Shown here piece by piece: positions 55,801 through 64,000 of a DNA stretch of 64,000 bases. This stretch comes from Serilophus lunatus. Its lineage: Eukaryota; Chordata; Aves; Passeriformes; Eurylaimidae. The notes under the pieces are model-generated. The model ran no database searches. It was not told where the DNA came from and saw nothing but the letters and a program-made list of their open reading frames with translations. The DNA is taken from assembly GCA_013399895.1 (NCBI GenBank), contig VXBA01001834.1, positions 372,001 through 436,000 of the forward strand, in the 5' to 3' direction. The position numbers and the translations under genes are program-made. Position 1 is the first letter of the stretch; every line of letters begins with the position of its first letter.

Positions 55801-57247
55801 TCTACACTAAAGTCACAAACTACTAGAAGGTAACAAAACTGCACATTCAGCCTACAAGCTGTTTTCATTCAAGAAATGAACTACTTCACTGTTCAGTAGT
55901 AATAGAACACCACTAGGAAGTGGGGCAATCAAAGAGCAAGCTTTTATTTTAAGATCTGTTGTTAAATCCACCTGTTCAAGTACTGACCTCTCATTCCAGA
56001 AGCAATTTTTTCCAAAAGGGGAAAAAACCTATCAATGAGTTAAAGCAGACTGATAGTACTGCACCAGTAGTGGGGAAGGAGCAGTGTGCTTCTCCCTCTA
56101 TTATGTAAAGGAGATTACATTATAAAGGTCAAAAGGTGTGTATTCAATTTTTTGATATACACAGCAATTATGCTGAACGTCAAAATCTGACAAAGTCTAC
56201 AAACTACCTAGTGCTGCTTCATGACAGTCAGCAGTACAGTCCAGAACACTGAGTAATTAAACTACAAGGCCATCAACACCAGTAATTTCCTGTATTCCAC
56301 AGTATTCTCACCCACTCACACTAAGGGCCCTTTCAACAGCATCAGGAGCTTCAGGTTTCTAAGAGAAAGATGTTTCAGTTTCAAACTCTAGTAGAAACAC
56401 TTACACAAGGCTGGTTTCCTAAGAGTAACTAAGAGTGTATCTTATTTCACACTAGTTTTTTACACACAGTTTTAAGAAAAAAGGTAAAAGCAGTGCAAGT
56501 GATTTTATGCAAATTTCCAGACTGACTTTTGAGTTTGAAACTTCTCAGCAAGCCAGATGAAGTCATGGCTGTACTCAGGAAAGGAAAACATCAGCAATTA
56601 GACCTTGAGGACATTCTTCCAAGGAGTACTGCAGATCCTCAGAACATCTTACCAATCAAAAGAACCAAGGTGACCACAGAACTATCCCAAATAGGGATTT
56701 TCATTCAACTATTTTATTAATCTCAACTACAAGATTCTTCATATGAATTCTGGTTGGACTATTTTTTTGCATCTTGTTTGGGCAGCAACTGGTTTTAGAA
56801 GCACTTGTGGATAAAAAGCTATGGATAAACATATGCAAACAGTAGAATGATTTATTTAAAAGTTCCACAAAGCCTTGAGGACAAACAATCTAGAAGATAC
56901 CAGCACTGTACTGCACACCAACACAGAGATACAAAACACACTATCAAATTAACTAGATTAAGTTAGTCCTCTTTCCACCCTCCAAATCTCCCCCGCTCCC
57001 AAAAGTTTTCCTACTTATATCGAATTTTTTCATCCATGTCTTGAGGTGGCTCTTCAATAATAAATGAAACTAAGTCTTCCAAACATTCTGACTTCAGCAG
57101 AAACTCTATAAGTTTGCGATTCTGAGCTTTGCACTCTTGTAGAACATCCTCTTCATCCATCAATTCCTTTAGTGTTACATCTTCTCTCTCTAGAAGTGTA
57201 TCTATGTGCGATGACGAATGGAGATCAAATTTCCAAAACATGCTGGT
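25793..57247 (-). CDS. PPP6R3: PPP6R3, protein phosphatase 6 regulatory subunit 3 (SAPS3): 22 coding exons
   Basis: The product binds the catalytic subunit PPP6C and, with ankyrin-repeat subunits, directs protein phosphatase 6 to its substrates in cytoplasm and nucleus. The 22 coding exons, listed individually, join with matching phases and only GT-AG introns. They give 2622 nt, or 873 codons plus stop, the length I recall for the human protein. The N-terminus reads [20 protein letters not shown] and the C-terminus SVNGPV-stop, both as in vertebrate PPP6R3. Residues about 1-520 form the conserved SAPS helical-repeat region. Residues about 520-873 are acidic, Ser/Thr-rich and probably disordered, with an [16 protein letters not shown] acidic stretch near 639-655. 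The 5' UTR continues upstream in an exon not recognised in this window. No internal stop, frameshift or missing exon was found. PPP6R1 and PPP6R2 are alternatives, but the C-terminal tail fits PPP6R3. The span given includes the predicted 3' UTR. Confidence 0.97.
26121..26128 (-). promoter_or_regulatory. Pumilio-type site in PPP6R3 3' UTR
   Basis: The minus strand reads TGTATATA, an exact UGUANAUA match. It sits in an AU-rich part of the predicted 3' UTR. Binding is inferred from the motif only. Confidence 0.4.
27195..27246 (-). CDS. PPP6R3: PPP6R3 coding exon 22 (stop codon)
   Basis: 52 nt of coding sequence to TGA at 27197-27195. The split codon gives Arg, then [20 protein letters not shown]. 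Acceptor TTGGCCTCTTAG. A second AG at CCATTTAG lies inside the exon; using it would shift the frame or drop residues, so the first is chosen. The SVNGPV end matches PPP6R3 proteins. Confidence 0.94.
27247..29132 (-). other. PPP6R3: PPP6R3 intron 21
   Basis: 1886 nt, GT-AG. It holds the possible old amniote repeat at 28026-28160 and an A/C-rich low-complexity run at about 27309-27336. Nothing else was recognised. Confidence 0.85.
28026..28160. mobile_element. Possible old amniote interspersed repeat fragment
   Basis: Plus-strand text TTACCTGTAACTCCTGTTCT, then GGACATCACAGAG, GCCACTCTGGGGTCCGTGC and GGAGCCCCCTAGC follows the same order as a repeat common in turtle and crocodile genomes (TTACCTGTAACTG-type start, a TTCTTCGAGATG block, a GGCGCCCCCT-type block). 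The resemblance is from memory. The family name and strand are uncertain. Confidence 0.35.
29133..29255 (-). CDS. PPP6R3: PPP6R3 coding exon 21
   Basis: 123 nt. Completes Ser, then [40 protein letters not shown] plus AG. The acceptor is a long T run ending TTTTTAAAG; donor GTAACT. Diverged from human in the middle but with matching ends. Confidence 0.94.
29256..32455 (-). other. PPP6R3: PPP6R3 intron 20
   Basis: 3200 nt, GT-AG, the second largest internal intron. It contains a plus-strand CR1 3' fragment at 30770-30912 and a pyrimidine-rich stretch at about 30440-30465. No other gene feature was seen. Confidence 0.85.
30770..30912 (+). mobile_element. CR1 LINE 3'-end fragment in intron 20
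   Basis: Reads CTTGAAGTTTTCAAGATG, then CAGAGTGCCAGATAATCCCA, then CTAGATCATCTTTCAAGGAC and CCTTCTGACCTGGGA, matching the order of the CR1 3' region. The terminal octamer repeats are eroded. Antisense to PPP6R3. Confidence 0.7.
32456..32606 (-). CDS. PPP6R3: PPP6R3 coding exon 20
   Basis: 151 nt. Completes Thr, then [49 protein letters not shown] plus AG. Acceptor TATACTTCTAG, donor GTAAGA. Residues about 766-815. Confidence 0.96.
33343..33449 (-). CDS. PPP6R3: PPP6R3 coding exon 19
   Basis: 107 nt. Completes Ser, then [20 protein letters not shown] and [15 protein letters not shown] plus A. Acceptor CTGTTTGAAG, donor GTAAGT. It is more diverged from the human form than the earlier exons, as expected for the disordered tail. 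Confidence 0.95.
34802..34955 (-). CDS. PPP6R3: PPP6R3 coding exon 18
   Basis: 154 nt, residues to 729. Completes Pro, then [50 protein letters not shown] plus AG. Acceptor ATGGTTTTTCAG, donor GTAAGA. Confidence 0.97.
36302..36420 (-). CDS. PPP6R3: PPP6R3 coding exon 17
   Basis: 119 nt. Completes Ser, then [39 protein letters not shown] plus C. Acceptor ATCTTTGAAG, donor GTACGT. A second GT four bases further (GTAGCT) would break the frame. The exon holds a dense Ser/Asp/Glu cluster typical of casein-kinase-2 substrates. Confidence 0.96.
36806..36820 (+). repeat. G10-A-G4 tract in intron 16
   Basis: A G homopolymer of ten with a further four G. On the transcribed PPP6R3 RNA it is C-rich. 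Length is likely polymorphic and prone to sequencing error. Confidence 0.6.
37001..37131 (-). CDS. PPP6R3: PPP6R3 coding exon 16
   Basis: 131 nt, residues 596-638 plus two bases. [40 protein letters not shown], then RRS plus AG. Acceptor TATATTTAG, donor GTAAGA. Start of the acidic C-terminal part. Confidence 0.97.
37823..37877 (-). CDS. PPP6R3: PPP6R3 coding exon 15
   Basis: 55 nt micro-sized exon. Completes Asn, then [18 protein letters not shown]. Acceptor TCTCTTGTAG, donor GTAAGT. It has no independent open frame; support is homology plus phase (residues 577-595). Confidence 0.96.
38467..38512. repeat. Tandem near-duplication, about 25-bp unit
   Basis: AGTAACAAACATGTTAGGCA and AGTAACAAACATTAGGCA follow one another with a short A run between, differing by a two-base indel. 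It looks like a small local duplication within intron 14. Confidence 0.7.
38786..38803. repeat. Exact 18-bp palindrome
   Basis: ATGTACAATATTGTACAT is its own reverse complement. Neighbouring text (GTACAACAGTACAACA and CATGAGTACATT) repeats the GTACA motif. It lies deep in intron 14, without a known role. Confidence 0.7.
39852..39949 (-). CDS. PPP6R3: PPP6R3 coding exon 14
   Basis: 98 nt. [20 protein letters not shown] then [12 protein letters not shown] plus AA. Acceptor GGGGTTGCCAG, donor GTGAGT. Residues 545-576. Confidence 0.97.
41540..41626 (-). CDS. PPP6R3: PPP6R3 coding exon 13
   Basis: 87 nt, residues 516-544: [20 protein letters not shown] then FSQDSSLQQ. Acceptor CTTTTTATAG, donor GTGAGT. 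It follows the largest internal intron (4203 nt). It is in phase 0 at both ends, so skipping would keep the frame. Confidence 0.97.
41627..45829 (-). other. PPP6R3: PPP6R3 intron 12 (largest internal intron)
   Basis: 4203 nt, GT-AG. It contains one CR1 tail at 43012-43085 and otherwise AT-rich sequence without recognised exons. Confidence 0.85.
43012..43085 (-). mobile_element. CR1 LINE 3' tail in intron 12
   Basis: The plus strand reads TCATACAATCATAGAATATC, then GGAAAGAGCCTTAAAGCTCA, then TTGGTCCCAACCCCC, the reverse complement of a CR1 3' end. It is a 5'-truncated scrap in the same orientation as PPP6R3. Confidence 0.7.
45830..45915 (-). CDS. PPP6R3: PPP6R3 coding exon 12
   Basis: 86 nt, residues to 515. 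The split codon gives Glu, then [20 protein letters not shown] and NKRNTVDL. Acceptor CTGTGGCTAG is purine-interrupted; donor GTAAGT. End of the conserved SAPS region. Confidence 0.96.
46283..46398 (-). CDS. PPP6R3: PPP6R3 coding exon 11
   Basis: 116 nt, residues about 448-486. Completes Gln, then [20 protein letters not shown], ending [10 protein letters not shown] plus G. Acceptor TGTCTTGCAG, donor GTACTG (weaker than the others). Confidence 0.97.
46399..48818 (-). other. PPP6R3: PPP6R3 intron 10
   Basis: 2420 nt, GT-AG, AT-rich, with no repeat or exon recognised. The remaining introns not listed separately (136 to 1816 nt) likewise hold nothing I could identify. Confidence 0.8.
48819..48883 (-). 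CDS. PPP6R3: PPP6R3 coding exon 10
   Basis: 65 nt. Reads [20 protein letters not shown] then K plus CA. Acceptor TTTTTTGACAG, donor GTGAGT. It lacks any long open frame of its own and was placed by homology and phase. Confidence 0.96.
49340..49489 (-). CDS. PPP6R3: PPP6R3 coding exon 9
   Basis: 150 nt, residues 377-426. Starts [20 protein letters not shown] and ends [13 protein letters not shown]. Acceptor TTGTTTTTCAG, donor GTGAGT. The first residue is Asp where I recall Asn in human, a mild substitution next to the splice site. Confidence 0.97.
51306..51458 (-). CDS. PPP6R3: PPP6R3 coding exon 8
   Basis: 153 nt, residues 326-376. Starts [20 protein letters not shown] and ends [12 protein letters not shown]. 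Acceptor CCTTTTTCAG, donor GTAAGA. Phase 0 at both ends. Confidence 0.97.
52136..52265 (-). CDS. PPP6R3: PPP6R3 coding exon 7
   Basis: 130 nt, residues about 282-325. Completes Thr, then [20 protein letters not shown], ending [12 protein letters not shown]. Acceptor TGTGTTTTAG, donor GTAAGT, leaving phase 0. Confidence 0.97.
52922..53035 (-). CDS. PPP6R3: PPP6R3 coding exon 6
   Basis: 114 nt. Completes Lys, then [20 protein letters not shown] and on to TLLETRRQ plus AC. Acceptor TTCCTTTCAG, donor GTAAGT. Residues about 244-281 of the SAPS region. Confidence 0.97.
53724..53836 (-). CDS. PPP6R3: PPP6R3 coding exon 5
   Basis: 113 nt, residues 207-243 plus two bases. Begins [20 protein letters not shown] and ends [12 protein letters not shown] plus AA. 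Acceptor GCTGTTTCAG, donor GTAAGT. Confidence 0.97.
53973..54038 (-). CDS. PPP6R3: PPP6R3 coding exon 4
   Basis: 66 nt, residues 185-206, translated [20 protein letters not shown] then ED. Acceptor CTTTTACAG, donor GTAAGT, phase 0. The following intron is only 136 nt, the shortest in the gene. Confidence 0.97.
54545..54682 (-). CDS. PPP6R3: PPP6R3 coding exon 3
   Basis: 138 nt, residues 139-184, phase 0 at both ends. Starts [18 protein letters not shown] and ends [10 protein letters not shown]. Acceptor AATTTCCAG, donor GTAAGT. It belongs to the core of the SAPS region, one of the most conserved parts of the family. Confidence 0.97.
55504..55690 (-). CDS. PPP6R3: PPP6R3 coding exon 2
   Basis: 187 nt, residues 76-138. 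Acceptor TTTTCCCCAG, then ATACCCAAACATA completes Lys and gives YPNISCELL. Ends at [10 protein letters not shown] with donor GTAAAT, phase 0. Confidence 0.97.
57015..57247 (-). CDS. PPP6R3: PPP6R3 coding exon 1 (start codon)
   Basis: Acceptor TTCTTATGCAG precedes six bases of 5' UTR (ACCAGC), then ATG at 57241-57239. An in-frame ATG four codons upstream (MQTS...) lies in intron sequence, so the MFWKF start is used. Encodes residues 1-75 plus two bases (227 nt coding). Ends ...EKIRY-AA with donor GTAGGA; the split Lys codon is completed by exon 2. Confidence 0.97.
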
Positions 57248-60200
57248 CTGCATAAGAAGAACAGGGGTATATTAGCAATAGTCATTGTTCTAACATCCAA
57301 AGATACTTAGGCGCAGCTATATTTACATGAATGGAACATGCTAATTTCCATTAAAAAAAAGTACAAATTTGTGTTTCAATTTATTGAATTTGCTTTTCCC
57401 AATCTTTGTTTTTAATCTATGCATCAAGTCTCAGATTCAGAACAACGTGTCCAGCAACTAACAGAGCTGGAAGAAGGTAAAATGGAGGTCCCAAGTACCA
57501 CCCCCACCACTGAAGGAAACACCCATAAAGGTGGAGGAATAAGCTTAACTTGCGGGCAGCACACATCAAAGTGCAGGAGCCAATTTAAACACCTGCTCTC
57601 ATTGTACCTGCCTGCACAAACTTGGCAGAGGAGGAACAACAAAGGACAATAAAATGTCAAACACAAACACATCAAAGGACAGTGGCCCTAAGCACTGAAA
57701 CACTGTAAGAGGCTGTTAGCAGAGATTTGTAAGGAAGAGCAACTTCACCTTTTTCTATAAAACACTTTTGCACCTCTGTGTTAATTCTGCTTCTCTAAGA
57801 CACCTTGTAAACAGTTGCTACTGAGACAACTGTGCTATCAGAAGAGTATATCAATCTACCATATATCCAATTAATTCCTGCTTTCACCCCTCATTAAGCT
57901 CAACATAATCACTTGTTTCATTCCCCTCATGCCCCAGAAAAAGGGCTTTTACACAGCACATGACCTCTGACACAGTATTAACTGGTCTTCAGTGAATGCA
58001 GGTTTTAAGTGGATTGAAAGAGATACTACAGATACTAGAAAACAGTAAGAAAAAACGTCTCTGTCCTTACAGTTGGAAGCAGGAGGGTTTTGAGCAGATT
58101 CTTAAAAAAGGAAAGAGAGATTCCTTTTGCTCCTTTAGTAACTGCTTTCCAAGTGTGAATATATTAAGGACATTTTGCACCAGCAAAATCAGCTGCAAGG
58201 ATGTGTCGTTAAGGCAGAGAATTTTGGTGAATAGTATCATTTTAGTAAGAACACTTGTTAACTGTAGACTGTATACAGGAGCAATCTTAAAGACAGTAAT
58301 CCAGCTATGTTTTTATCACACACTCCAAAAAACCCATAAAAATAAGAAAATAAATATTCAATTCTTTTGCAAACTAAAAGGCAGCTTTTAGGAATTTATT
58401 TCCAAGTTAAAATTTATTCAGCATGCACACTATAGCTACTTAGAACAGTGATGTGTCAAATTTAGTACTTGAGAAATTTAGAAAACAGATACAAGTCCAA
58501 GGGTCCAGCAAAACCTTTGTGCCTCTTTTCATCAGCAAGACTTGAGAGTATTCAGCCTAAATACTGAAAAGCTCTGTATACAAATTTTAATCCCTTTTAG
58601 GATTTTCACTGTTGCTTCAACCACTAAATACTGGTCACTTAATAAATACCACCTTACTTTACTTAGCTTTGTTTCAGAAGTTGCAGCATACAAAACTGTC
58701 CCTAAACAACACAGCTTTCTGTTTAAAGATATGGGAGTCGAAACCAATCAGGAAATGCACAGATATATTCCACTGCAGTATCAGTACTTTTGATTATCTG
58801 AGATCAAGTATTAAGAAGTTAGGAAGCAGAAAAAAATTATTTTGTACTAAAAGTGTTAGTAAATGTACAAACAGGGTATAACACACTTGATCTCACAAGT
58901 TAAGTTTAAATCAAACGATACAGTGGTAATGAAAAACACCAGTCTGTGGGTATTCAGGTTACACACAATTACTGTAAGCAAGCCAAAGCAGTGATTTATT
59001 GAAGTCATAGGGTATTTTTTTGCTCAGGATTTTTAAACTTCTAGAAAGTAGATTAACAACCTCCCACTCCCTCCCATTAGTGAAAGTATCACCCCTGTAC
59101 ATAACCATCATCAACACTAATTCCAGATGGAAACACCTCTGAAGTGATAAATGCTCATTTCAGTAGCTTCAATGCAATTCTCAGTTACTTATTTCAAGAG
59201 AAATTCAACAATGGAAATAGCAACAACAAAAAAAGAGGCGTACTACTGCAAACATGTTACTGTGTTATTTCACAAACTGGCTCCCAGGCAAAGCTCTTTT
59301 AGGGGCTGCTCCCTCAACATGGCAGGTGCCGGCCAGAGATTATTCCATGACTTCTCAACAGGATCCCAGGTCCTTTGAAATAAGGAAAAATAAACAACAT
59401 AAACTGTGCCAAAGGGAAAGTCCAGGAACCCTGAAGAGAATTTTCTTAGGCATTACCACTGGCAATATTCTAGACTCAGCCCATCAAAGTTTTAAAACCA
59501 AAATATGTTATTGCTATTTTCGCCAGAGCCTACTGTTCTCCCCTCCCCCACAAAATCTACCAATTCTGAAATTGTGCATTATCATCACGCTTTTTCAGAT
59601 TTCAGTCTCATTAACAGAGCCGGAATTAGGCTTTCTGTCCACAAATCAAAATTGTGCCACTCCCAAAACACTGTGACTTGCAAATTTACAAAAAAACTCC
59701 ACAGGTCAAGTGAGTTGTGTTACTCCCAACGTTACTTACTTTGCTGTCAGTGTGAGCAGAAAAAAACACATTTGGATTTAATGTAAGATACCAAATGTAA
59801 GATTACCAAATATGAGATGTGCTCAAGATTAGATACTACAACAAGCAAAACAGTCCAGGATAATGTTCAAAACTCTCAAATGTAGAAAGAAAATACGTGT
59901 TAAAGATGGTAACACTGCTGCATGTATATGACTGTCTTTCGTGACTCCAGTCATTTTTCCATAATCTCTGAAATTTCCCAGTAAGCAAGACTGACATCCA
60001 GTTCATTAAACAGTACTTAGGAATAAATTAACTTGCTGCTGTACATCTTATGAGAATTCAAGATCCTAAGTAACACCTAATATCCAAAAAATAGTGCTTT
60101 GTTTGCTTAGTTAATACTGTGAACAAATTCTACTCTGAATGCATGTGGAGTAACATTCCACAGAGTAAACACTAGACTTAAACCTGAAAGGAAAAAAGCA

Positions 60201-62769
60201 GTTCAACAAAGCAGAGAAACTCTGTTAATTGCTGAGATACAAGTAACTGAAATTCACACTTTTATTATTTGCTAAAGGAAAGAAAAAGTTTAGAAATAGT
60301 CCTTTCAGACTAAAATTCACATTTTCTGCCTACTACAGGAAGTAAACAACACTCTGTGTATTTTTTCACAGTAACTACTCTGGTTCTTTCTCAACTTGAT
60401 GGGCCTAAGTGGAATCTCCACCAAAACCAGTTGGTAACAGTTGTATCAGGAAGTTGCTCTGTAGCTTCAAGCGATCTCAGCTGTCGGACACCTTTGCCGA
60501 ATACCGACATTCCTCTTCTCCAGCCACCAGACTAAGATGTGAATTCCCAGAAAAGCGCATGGTTTAATTCTGGACAATGTCTGAACCTTTTACAAAACAG
60601 ACTACCAAGTCTTTCAGGTATCCAAAAAGTCTAATAAAAAAGAAAACTAAAGTAAACCATTCATTTGAGTTAAACTCTTCAGGATCACACTCAGGTTTAA
60701 ACAAACATGAGAAACATGCTGTACAACGAGTTACTTCCAACTTGCTACCTTGTACTTCCAGGTATCAGTTGAGTATTGGTAGGTACAAGCATAGATGGGG
60801 ATTCTGGACCAGTGCAGAAGGAAAACTGGAAGACCCTCAGTAGGCAGCTGAAGGCTGTTTCACCCCACAGCTACAGGGATGTTAAAGGCATTTACACAGA
60901 GCTGTTTCTGTTAGGAACTTCAGGTTTTACTGCAATGCTCAGTTTCACTTTTCAAGCAAGAGAAGCTTTAAGTGTATCAGGGTCAAGCTGATCCTGTAAC
61001 ATACCAAAGTCTAACAAATGCTACATAACAAGGGTTGCATCACAAAACTCAGAACCTGTCACTTCTCTTTGTGCACCACTGTATTTTCTTACTGCAGGGT
61101 TCAAGAACACAGATGGAAAAAAACCCACCAGTTACTTTTGCACCAACAAACATTCCCATGACTGAAACACATCTTTAATGATGTAGCCTACTTTAGCAAA
61201 CAGGTATTTACAAATCCTGTAAAGAAACTACCAAAGACAACCTAGTTGTTGTATGTAGGAGCAGCAACCACCAAAAGGAGACCTTGATGCCACCATAGGT
61301 TTTAAGACAGTCTTATATTTCCAATTAAAACAGACCCTTGCCTTCTAAAAACTGAGGAAGAAGGTAGGTTTCAGGAAGAACAAAGTAGTGATAAATTTTT
61401 ATGATTTTATCATGAAAAGTATTGGAAAATTATCTTCTAAGACCTTTAAATGTATTAAGATATTATTTAAAATACCAAGCATGCCCTTCTGCCAGCTTCA
61501 CATACACCCACAAAGTAACTAGTTGAAGTTATTTAGTTAGATTCCAGCTAGGGATTTTTTTTCCTTTCTCCAATCAATGGACAGTAATAAGACACTGTAC
61601 TAGCATATATGAAGTGCTTATTTTGACACTGAAAGTGGACCATGTGTTCAAAACAAAACCAAGCATAAATGCATGTCAAAAAAAAATTTAGAGCTAAACA
61701 GAATTACCAGTGACTCAAAGTGACAAAGAAGATACTCCAGTGGCTACTTCTCAAACTGCTTATTTCACTCACTCAGAGCATCACAACTGTAAACTTGCAT
61801 CTACAACTGGCTGTCCTTGCCAGGCTGGGGCACAATTCTTCCTATTAATAAAACAAAAGCATTAAATAGCCCAAGAATATTAAACAGGAAAATGAAGCAC
61901 TTATGCATTTACTCCTTATTTGAGAGCAAATAATATGAAAAGAGAAGACAGCTGCATGGTAATTTATGACAAGACAGTAATGCTGTAATTGAATTTCCAA
62001 CTTTCCGACTTTATGAATGCAAGAAAATCTTTCCTATGTAGCAACACACTTACATTGCTTCTTCTGCACTGAGTTCAGGAAAAATTAAGGAATTCTTTAA
62101 CCAATTTATCCCACTAAAATAGTATGATTTTTAAGTAGTATGAAGACTATGCTCTTCTCTATTCCTTAGTTTTATTTCCAAATATTTCAAATAATACAGA
62201 GACCATATTTACACAATAATCTATTTGAAATAAATTTCTTTTCAATCAAAGCAGAGAGGTTCATTGAGTGTTATTAGCTAGGAAGATAAGAGTTGCTGTT
62301 CAAAGTCCATAGATTTAGTTACAGGACTCGACACTACACCCAGCAAACACAAAAGAATAAAAGCAGTAATGCAGGAATACTTTCGTGGTGCAGTTGCTAC
62401 ATTTCTTAGACAAAATGCAAGATCAATTTGACACAGAATACAAGTCCCAAGTGAATACAAAGTAAGATGTAGCTGTTTCTTCTGTGTCAGAACAGCCTGT
62501 TTATGTCACAAATACGAGACCTAGTAGAAACTAAATTTTGAGAAACACTCCAGTATTTCCATTACTGTAAGATAATGAAATTTCAAAGAAACTTAGTGGA
62601 GAAAGGAGACAATAGATGGTTGGAAATTAATAAGAATTAAATAAGAATTCAACAATTTAATACATACTTCTAATACCACGCACATTCCTAGTCCAAGGGC
62701 ATAGCAAACTAGAAGAGATATTGAAAGAGAAACAAAGCCAACAAACGATTCTTTCACAGAAGGCTAGGA
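57248..62769 (-). other. PPP6R3: PPP6R3 5' UTR intron, proximal part
   Basis: Upstream of the acceptor of the start-codon exon. AT-rich, with no CpG island and no recognised upstream exon, so the promoter is probably beyond the window. Open frames here (for example 57996-58391 and 59254-59676) show no domain. Confidence 0.6.
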
Positions 62770-64000
62770 GATCTTGTGCAGGCTGGCTGCATCTCTTGCT
62801 TCACTGGGGGATTTCTTGATGCCTCAGCCCCTCTCAGCCACTGTTGGACAGGGGGGGTTGCACAGTAGGAGGTTACCAAGGGCCCGACACTCCTGCGAAA
62901 CTGCTGCCACTACTTCATCCAGGGGACCCCAGACTCGGGGTAAGAGCAGACTGGAACTTAAGGCACATGAGGGGAGGTGGAGGGCAGTCCCTGCACTCAA
63001 GAGGCAGCAGCAGCAGGGAACAGGGGAACAGTCCCCCAGAAAGGGGCCCTCAACCCATGTGAGCCTTCCTTCTCCCACATGAGGACATCTTTCAGGCCAC
63101 AGCTTCCCCAACTCCCAGACCAGCCATAATTGGCCACATACATCACCACCACAGTGGTCTCCTGGTGTCACAAGCCTTTTCTTCCAGGCCCCATTAACAC
63201 AGGGACCTCTATAGTTTACCAGTAATTTCTGCTGAACTTCAAGGTCCTCAGATTCCAGGATGACTGAAACACATATTTCCCACAGCAGCAGGGCAAGCAG
63301 CTCTTCAGTTTTACTTGGGAAGGCAGCTAGGCAGTTGCAGGAAATATGGAGGAAGAGGAGGTAGCATCATACTGGAAGCACCATCAGACACATGGTAGCG
63401 ATGGCCATCACTGTGGCTGATGGTGCCGAGCCCATGAAGGCTGATCCACCCAAAGACCACAAAGAACAGATGGAAATGGATCCACCTCCAGCAGAGCTCC
63501 CCTATCACCACCACACCATGCCAGGGTTCCCCTCCATGACCCCATCAACATGGCATCACATGAGCACCCATTCAGCACCCTACCACTGGAGCAGCCTCTG
63601 CACAAAACCATTCTGCAGACTCTCCACTCCATCCCTCAGCTGACTGCCACAGGTGGCAGAAATCCTTCTCATTGCCACCTCCCACCCCTCCCAAAGGGAT
63701 GGCATCCCCTCTGTCCTGAGCCTTAAGAAAAGAGGATGAAACAATGTGGCTTTCACCAGGGCAACAGGAAACATCCCTGGGAGAGCCACTGAGGTCCCTG
63801 AAGGTATAGGGTTTCTTCAGCCTAAGAACAAAAAGGCTCAGTGATGGTAATGGAGGATGAAGCCAGACCCTCTGCAGCAATGCAGAGAGAACAGCAACAC
63901 ATCAAGCAAAGAGACCAAAGACAGTTGTTCTTTTAGAGAAGACGACTGCAGCCCCACCAGAAAGATGAGCTGGGCTGCAGCATCAAGGTTCCTTCCATCT
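62770..64000. other. GC-richer unassigned block in upstream intron
   Basis: Base composition rises sharply at about 62770 and stays higher to the window end, with CAG/CCACC-rich text and overlapping short open frames on both strands. CpG is sparse, so it is not a CpG-island promoter. It could be a diverged transposon or retroviral internal piece, but no diagnostic motif was recognised. Confidence 0.4.

Noticed and set aside
57242..57253. Upstream in-frame ATG (MQTS-) before the MFWKF start of PPP6R3
   Set aside because: It lies across the intron acceptor: the spliced exon begins at 57247, so this ATG is intronic.
59254..59676. 140-codon plus-strand open frame in the upstream intron
   Set aside because: No domain, no matching splice structure and unlike any protein I recognise.
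62774..63171. Overlapping open frames on both strands in the GC-rich block
   Set aside because: Higher GC content lowers stop frequency; frames on both strands are equally open and none looks conserved.

Overview
The window is vertebrate nuclear DNA, most likely from a bird. It is AT-rich and intron-rich, carries CR1 LINE fragments with the avian-type ATTCTATG-like 3' tail, and has one LTR resembling avian ERVL-type solo LTRs. No bacterial operon, CRISPR array, tRNA or rRNA was seen. The exact species cannot be read from the sequence.

The only gene that can be firmly supported is PPP6R3 (SAPS3), the regulatory subunit 3 of protein phosphatase 6. It lies on the minus strand. All 22 coding exons could be placed, from the ATG at 57241 to the TGA at 27195. 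Every intron is GT-AG, the phases match at every junction, and the exons sum to 2622 nt (873 codons plus stop), the length I recall for the human protein. The 3' UTR probably runs to about 25793, where an AATAAA on the minus strand is followed by a CA cleavage site and a UGUAUGU element. The non-coding first exon and promoter are not recognised and probably lie beyond 64000, so 57248-64000 is read as the first (5' UTR) intron. Its far end (62770-64000) is an unexplained GC-richer block.

The half downstream of the gene (1-25792) is gene-poor. It holds an old CR1 copy (2330-3830) broken by a short CR1 tail in the opposite orientation, a second 1-kb CR1 copy with reverse-transcriptase sequence (12631-13655), a CR1 3' scrap (1741-1840), a solo LTR (16244-16757), a homeodomain-site-rich stretch that resembles a conserved non-coding element (14450-14650), and one weak candidate exon (19322-19482, minus). 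In mammals galanin (GAL) follows PPP6R3; no galanin exon was recognised here. Small CR1 scraps and a probable old amniote repeat sit inside PPP6R3 introns. No previously undescribed system was found. The observations most worth checking are the candidate non-coding element, the candidate exon, two kappa-B-like G/C palindromes, and the tandem repeat fused to a palindrome at 23275-23320.
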